DNA of 8,444 nucleotides from an uncultured Bacteroidales bacterium (lineage in GTDB: Bacteria; Bacteroidota; Bacteroidia; Bacteroidales; Muribaculaceae), in contig USHH01000089.1 of NCBI GenBank assembly GCA_900554345.1, positions 1-8,444 on the forward strand. Direction: 5' to 3'. The notes under the pieces were generated by a model. It was not told where the DNA came from and ran no database searches. It saw nothing but the letters and a program-made list of their open reading frames with translations. Shown here piece by piece: positions 5,829-8,444 of this stretch; position 1 is the stretch's first letter; the number at the start of each line of letters is the position of its first letter. The position numbers and the translations under genes were made by a program.

Positions 5829-5994
5829 AATATATTCTGGTAATCATTTAGTTGAAGAGACAGAGTGGAGCTTCCGGCAATACCTTGAGCAGCACAATAA
5901 GGCCGACCCGATGTGTGACGGCCACCTGGAAGACTGCAACCTCCTCCTCTACCTCAACCGACGCTCCACCCCGCCAACCTCGACTCAACGTTGA
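5815..5994 (+). pseudogene. Decayed or 5'-truncated coding fragment
   Basis: A frame different from ptuB reads through 'EETEWSFRQYLEQHNKADP' and then 'MCDGHLEDCNLLLYLNRR' to TGA at 5992-5994. The amino-acid mix looks like a real helical protein, and the codons (ctc ctc ctc tac ctc aac) are GC-rich like the host genes, unlike the ptuB sequence just before it. There is no ATG before the one at 5911, no obvious start signal, and the frame runs back into the end of ptuB. It is most simply the remains of a gene whose beginning was lost, perhaps when the septu operon arrived. I do not recognise the family. A short intact gene with an unusual start is possible but less likely. Confidence 0.4.
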
Positions 5995-6096
5995 ATTATT
6001 TTTTCCACCTAAAGTGTCAAACTCCGGACCTCCCCCATATAATTTCTCAACTGATGCTCTCTATCAGGTGTACGCGTTATTTTTTTGAAATTTTGG
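5995..6096. other. Non-coding stretch before the regulator-like gene
   Basis: From ptuB (5818) to the next gene (6199) there are 380 bases without an intact gene. After the coding relic, this part holds a six-base T-run (5999-6004) directly after a TCAACGTTGA palindrome (5985-5994), which could be a crude terminator, and otherwise A/T-rich sequence in which I see no gene, RNA or transposon end. Confidence 0.4.
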
Positions 6097-6126
6097 TTGG
6101 GATTTCGGATTTTTTATATATATTTG
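6097..6126 (+). promoter_or_regulatory. Promoter for the 458-residue protein gene
   Basis: TTG at 6097-6099, a 19-base spacer and TATATTTG at 6119-6126 match the Bacteroidota -33/-7 consensus. Transcription would start near 6133, giving a leader of about 65 A/T-rich bases with no Shine-Dalgarno sequence before the ATG at 6199. Confidence 0.65.
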
Positions 6127-6198
6127 CAGCTTTATAACACATTCCACTACTAAATCTCTCTAAGTTAAAACATATTCTACAACCAACAGCTTTTTGAT

Positions 6199-7575
6199 AT
6201 GCTACCGTTGACCACTTCTATCGATGAGGCTTATGAGCTCGGCATGATAACCGGCTGGACCCGCCGTTTCTGCCGCCGGAACGATATCACCACGATACTG
6301 CATATCGTGGCAATACACACCGAGTTTCTTCCGTATATACATGGCTGCGGCAACAGTATATACGCGGAGCTAATGGGTATCATCAACAGATACGCCCCCC
6401 TGCTTCCCCCTCCTCCGGAAAAATACGTCCCGAGTCCACCAAAGATGATTATGCTTCAGGATAAATTGAATATCCTCAGCTTTCAGGAACGCAGGAGGCT
6501 CAACAAATGGATTACCGATCGCTTCAAATTACTCGACAAGCAAGTCAGAGGGGCTTTCAGAATTCTCGGCAAGGCCGACAATGCCATCAAGGTCGCTCTA
6601 TCTACGGATGATCTCAATTTGCTATCACTAAATTGCAGAAACCTTGACAATGAGAAGGCCATTATAAGATATCTGAAGGCCGTCAGGGAAACAATCGAAT
6701 CCGCGACCGCACATATTAAGCTGAGTCTGAAGCCTAAGTGGCTTTACATGGCGATGGATCTGAACAAGGCATATCTCTTCGACGACATTCCCCGGATAGA
6801 CCTTGACGAGAAGGATATATATGCAATCATCAACAGTTACGGTTTTCTGTCGAAAAAGGAAAAAGCCACGCTCACGGAGTTTGCCGTCACTCACGAAGGA
6901 AACATACCCTATCTTTATATAGCAAAGCTGTTTATCCTGCGGCTCTCAGGCCGAAATGGCGCCATCCTAACCGACTATTACGGCATCGGTCCTTCCGGCC
7001 TAAGGGCGTCAATCCAGGACCTCGCCGTGCGATATGAGCTCAGCGAGGCATACATCCGCCAGATCACGGCCGACAGGCCGACACTTCCGTTATACCTCAA
7101 CAACAAGGTGCACGACTACCTTCATGGCCTGCTCAAAAGCATCACGACCCTCGATGATCCGGTGTGGGACAGGATCCAGCAGGAGAACATGCTTGACGAA
7201 CCCCTCAGAGACACTGTGTTCCTCGTGTGCTGTCTTGACGGAAGATACAGGTTGGGACGTCTTGAAAGCGATGACACCAAGTATCTGATCGACAAGAAAA
7301 TTTTCAGACATTTCGACATCAACGGAATCTTCTGTGACATACGATACGAGGCAAGATGCATGGATGAAGATTCCGAACCTCTGGACATCCTCGAATACAT
7401 AACGCCGGCAGACTTGATCTCCCACCGGAACGCCAGAGAGCTCTGCAGCGTCTACGCCAGAGAGCTTCGGAAAATACGCAATCTGACCGTGATTCACGAC
7501 AGATACGTGATGCCACCAGCATACATCCCGGAGGAGGATGATGCCGGCGACATGATGATACCCACGTGGGATTAA
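6199..7575 (+). CDS. Uncharacterised protein with sigma-region-4-like HTH and alphaCTD-like N-terminus
   Basis: A 458-residue soluble protein that I cannot assign to a named family. Residues 8-65 ('SIDEAYELGMITGWTRRFCR' ... 'GCGNSIYAELMGII') resemble the RNA polymerase alpha C-terminal domain pattern in which a helical pair leads to a Gly-containing helix-hairpin-helix. Residues ~249-290 ('LSGRNGAILTDYYGIGPSGL', then 'SIQDLAVRYELSEAYIRQI') closely follow the sigma-70 region 4 pattern 'L..Re..IL..ryG....tLeeIa..f.vS.e.iRQI'. The middle is helical and the C-terminus acidic (443-458). Together these suggest a DNA-binding or RNA-polymerase-associated regulator; this is inference from motifs seen by eye. 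It has its own promoter and is not clearly tied to the septu operon. Base composition lies between ptuAB and the flanking genes. Its TAA shares bases with the stop of the opposite phosphatase gene. Confidence 0.8.
   Translation: MLPLTTSIDEAYELGMITGWTRRFCRRNDITTILHIVAIHTEFLPYIHGCGNSIYAELMGIINRYAPLLPPPPEKYVPSPPKMIMLQDKLNILSFQERRRLNKWITDRFKLLDKQVRGAFRILGKADNAIKVALSTDDLNLLSLNCRNLDNEKAIIRYLKAVRETIESATAHIKLSLKPKWLYMAMDLNKAYLFDDIPRIDLDEKDIYAIINSYGFLSKKEKATLTEFAVTHEGNIPYLYIAKLFILRLSGRNGAILTDYYGIGPSGLRASIQDLAVRYELSEAYIRQITADRPTLPLYLNNKVHDYLHGLLKSITTLDDPVWDRIQQENMLDEPLRDTVFLVCCLDGRYRLGRLESDDTKYLIDKKIFRHFDINGIFCDIRYEARCMDEDSEPLDILEYITPADLISHRNARELCSVYARELRKIRNLTVIHDRYVMPPAYIPEEDDAGDMMIPTWD
6290..6310 (+). 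repeat. 8-bp inverted repeat near the start of the regulator-like gene
   Basis: CCACGATA (6290-6297) and TATCGTGG (6303-6310) are exact inverted copies around a five-base spacer (CTGCA), within codons 31-38 of the gene. Confidence 0.6.
6332..6364 (+). repeat. 9-bp inverted repeat near the start of the regulator-like gene
   Basis: CGTATATAC (6332-6340) and GTATATACG (6356-6364) are exact inverted copies separated by 15 bases, only 21 bases after the preceding inverted repeat. Arms and spacing look like a dimer-binding operator or an mRNA hairpin. Confidence 0.6.
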
Positions 7576-8354
7576 CGGATGAGGGCGGAGAGCCGCGGGG
7601 TCAGGGTCGGGGAGGCCACCAGGATTGAATAGGGGCGCTCGGGGCGGAAGTAGACCACATCGGCTCCGGCTTCCTCGGCTATCAAGGCGCCGGCCGCGAT
7701 GTCCCATAGATGGAGGTCCATCTCCCAGAATCCGTCGAGAAATCCGGCGGCGGTGTAGCATAGGTCGAGCGCGGCGGAGCCACGCAGACGAACTCCTCTC
7801 ACCTCCACTGCCACACGCGCGAAATTGTCGAGGTTGTTGTCGGGGTTCTCATGGCGCGACACGGGAAGTCCGGTGGTCACCACTGCCTCGGCGAGACGGT
7901 TCTTGGGCGGACAGTTGACAGGCTTGCCGTTGAGCGTGGCGCCACACCCGCGCACCGCGCTATACATCTCGTCGAGATATGGGGCGAAGACGACACCCAG
8001 CTGAGGCACTCCGTCGTATTGCAGGGCTATCGAGACGCAGAAGAGGGGCAGACCCTGGCTGAAGTTGGTGGTGCCGTCGAGGGGATCGATCACCCACTGC
8101 CATCTGTCGCCCCCGCTGCTCTCCCCCGACTCCTCGGCAAGGATGGAGTGGTGGGGGAAACGCTCCTTTATGCGGGAGATGATGAGGCGCTCCGACTCCT
8201 TGTCGGCCTTCGTCACCACATCGTAGTCGTTGGCCTTGGTGTCGACGGCGAGATCCTTCTTGCGGAAATACGAGAAATGTATAGCTCCGGCCTCGCGGGC
8301 CCAGCCCTCGACGACGGGAAGCAGTTGCTGGAGATTGATGGTTTCGGTCTGCAT
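7572..8354 (-). CDS. suhB: Inositol-monophosphatase family protein (SuhB-like)
   Basis: A 260-residue Mg2+-dependent, Li+-sensitive-type sugar phosphatase of the cytoplasm that would hydrolyse inositol-1-phosphate or a related sugar phosphate. All active-site motifs are present: 'KANDYDVVTKAD' (40-51), 'LAEES' (72-76, metal-binding Glu), 'WVIDPLDGTTNF' (87-98, signature 1 with Asp90 and Asp93) and 'WDIAAGALIAEEAGA' (217-231, signature 2). The start at 8354 is preferred because the family usually begins just before the first helix ('INLQQLLPVVEGWAREAG') and 260 residues is a normal length. An in-frame ATG at 8402 would add 16 residues (MYCSLWHVSDD...), and the frame stays open to at least 8429, so the start is not certain. 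No exact TAnnTTTG box is visible in 8355-8444. The exact substrate is unknown; bacterial members vary. Confidence 0.93.
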   Translation of the reverse strand: MQTETINLQQLLPVVEGWAREAGAIHFSYFRKKDLAVDTKANDYDVVTKADKESERLIISRIKERFPHHSILAEESGESSGGDRWQWVIDPLDGTTNFSQGLPLFCVSIALQYDGVPQLGVVFAPYLDEMYSAVRGCGATLNGKPVNCPPKNRLAEAVVTTGLPVSRHENPDNNLDNFARVAVEVRGVRLRGSAALDLCYTAAGFLDGFWEMDLHLWDIAAGALIAEEAGADVVYFRPERPYSILVASPTLTPRLSALIR

Positions 8355-8444
8355 ACGTTTATACTGGTTATCGTCTGAAACATGCCATAGGCTACAGTAC
8401 ATGACATTTTTTAATTCGTTAAGTAACAAGTGGAAATCCCATTT

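Noticed and set aside
5852..6088. 78-residue frame between ptuB and the regulator-like gene, with TTG start
   Set aside because: Ser/Thr/Pro/Arg-rich composition looks frameshifted. The overlapping frame ending at 5994 looks far more protein-like.
7090..7761. 223-residue minus-strand frame across the two convergent 3' ends
   Set aside because: It overlaps two strongly supported genes and has no recognisable motif.

Overview
The window looks like chromosomal DNA from a gut-type Bacteroidales bacterium, plausibly Muribaculaceae- or Prevotella-like. Four promoter candidates carry the Bacteroidota -7 box TAnnTTFG-type consensus TAnnTTTG, Shine-Dalgarno sequences are mostly absent, the first protein ends in a 'YTLTGVRV...KGIYI' tail typical of the order, and CAAGAGT-type repeats run through the end of one gene. 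The family-level guess is inference.

Layout from left to right. (1) 3-2069 (+) is the 3' part of a large exported protein built from ~180-residue repeats, each with a chitobiase-C-like module followed by a BIG2 Ig-like module; it began before the window. (2) 2151-3434 (-) is a membrane acyltransferase of the acyltransferase-3 / fucose 4-O-acetylase type. It converges on gene 1 across a short gap that holds a 12-bp inverted repeat. (3) 3435-3586 is a divergent promoter region with one -7 box on each strand. (4) 3587-3766 (+) is a 59-residue gene with a faint Phd/YefM-antitoxin-like look. (5) 3858-5818 (+) is a two-gene operon of visibly lower GC: an ABC-type AAA ATPase and an HNH endonuclease joined by an ATGA overlap. 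This matches the Septu anti-phage system (PtuA-PtuB). It has its own -7 box and a 10-bp tandem repeat just upstream. (6) 5819-6198 is a non-genic stretch with what looks like a decayed coding fragment and then a strong promoter. (7) 6199-7575 (+) is a 458-residue protein of unassigned family with a sigma-region-4-like helix-turn-helix and an N-terminal segment resembling the RNA polymerase alpha C-terminal domain. (8) 7572-8354 (-) is an inositol-monophosphatase family enzyme (SuhB-like) whose stop codon overlaps that of gene 7.

The clear functional unit is the Septu pair: ATPase and nuclease made from one message and expected to form a complex that acts during phage infection. It sits like a small island between the 59-residue gene and a broken coding fragment, among GC-richer host genes. 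The flanking genes (surface protein, acyltransferase, phosphatase) look like ordinary chromosomal genes. I found no retron reverse transcriptase, CRISPR array, tRNA, rRNA, transposase or integrase. The least-explained items are the 458-residue regulator-like protein with two perfect inverted repeats near its start, the 59-residue gene, the coding relic after ptuB, and strong palindromes inside both septu genes.
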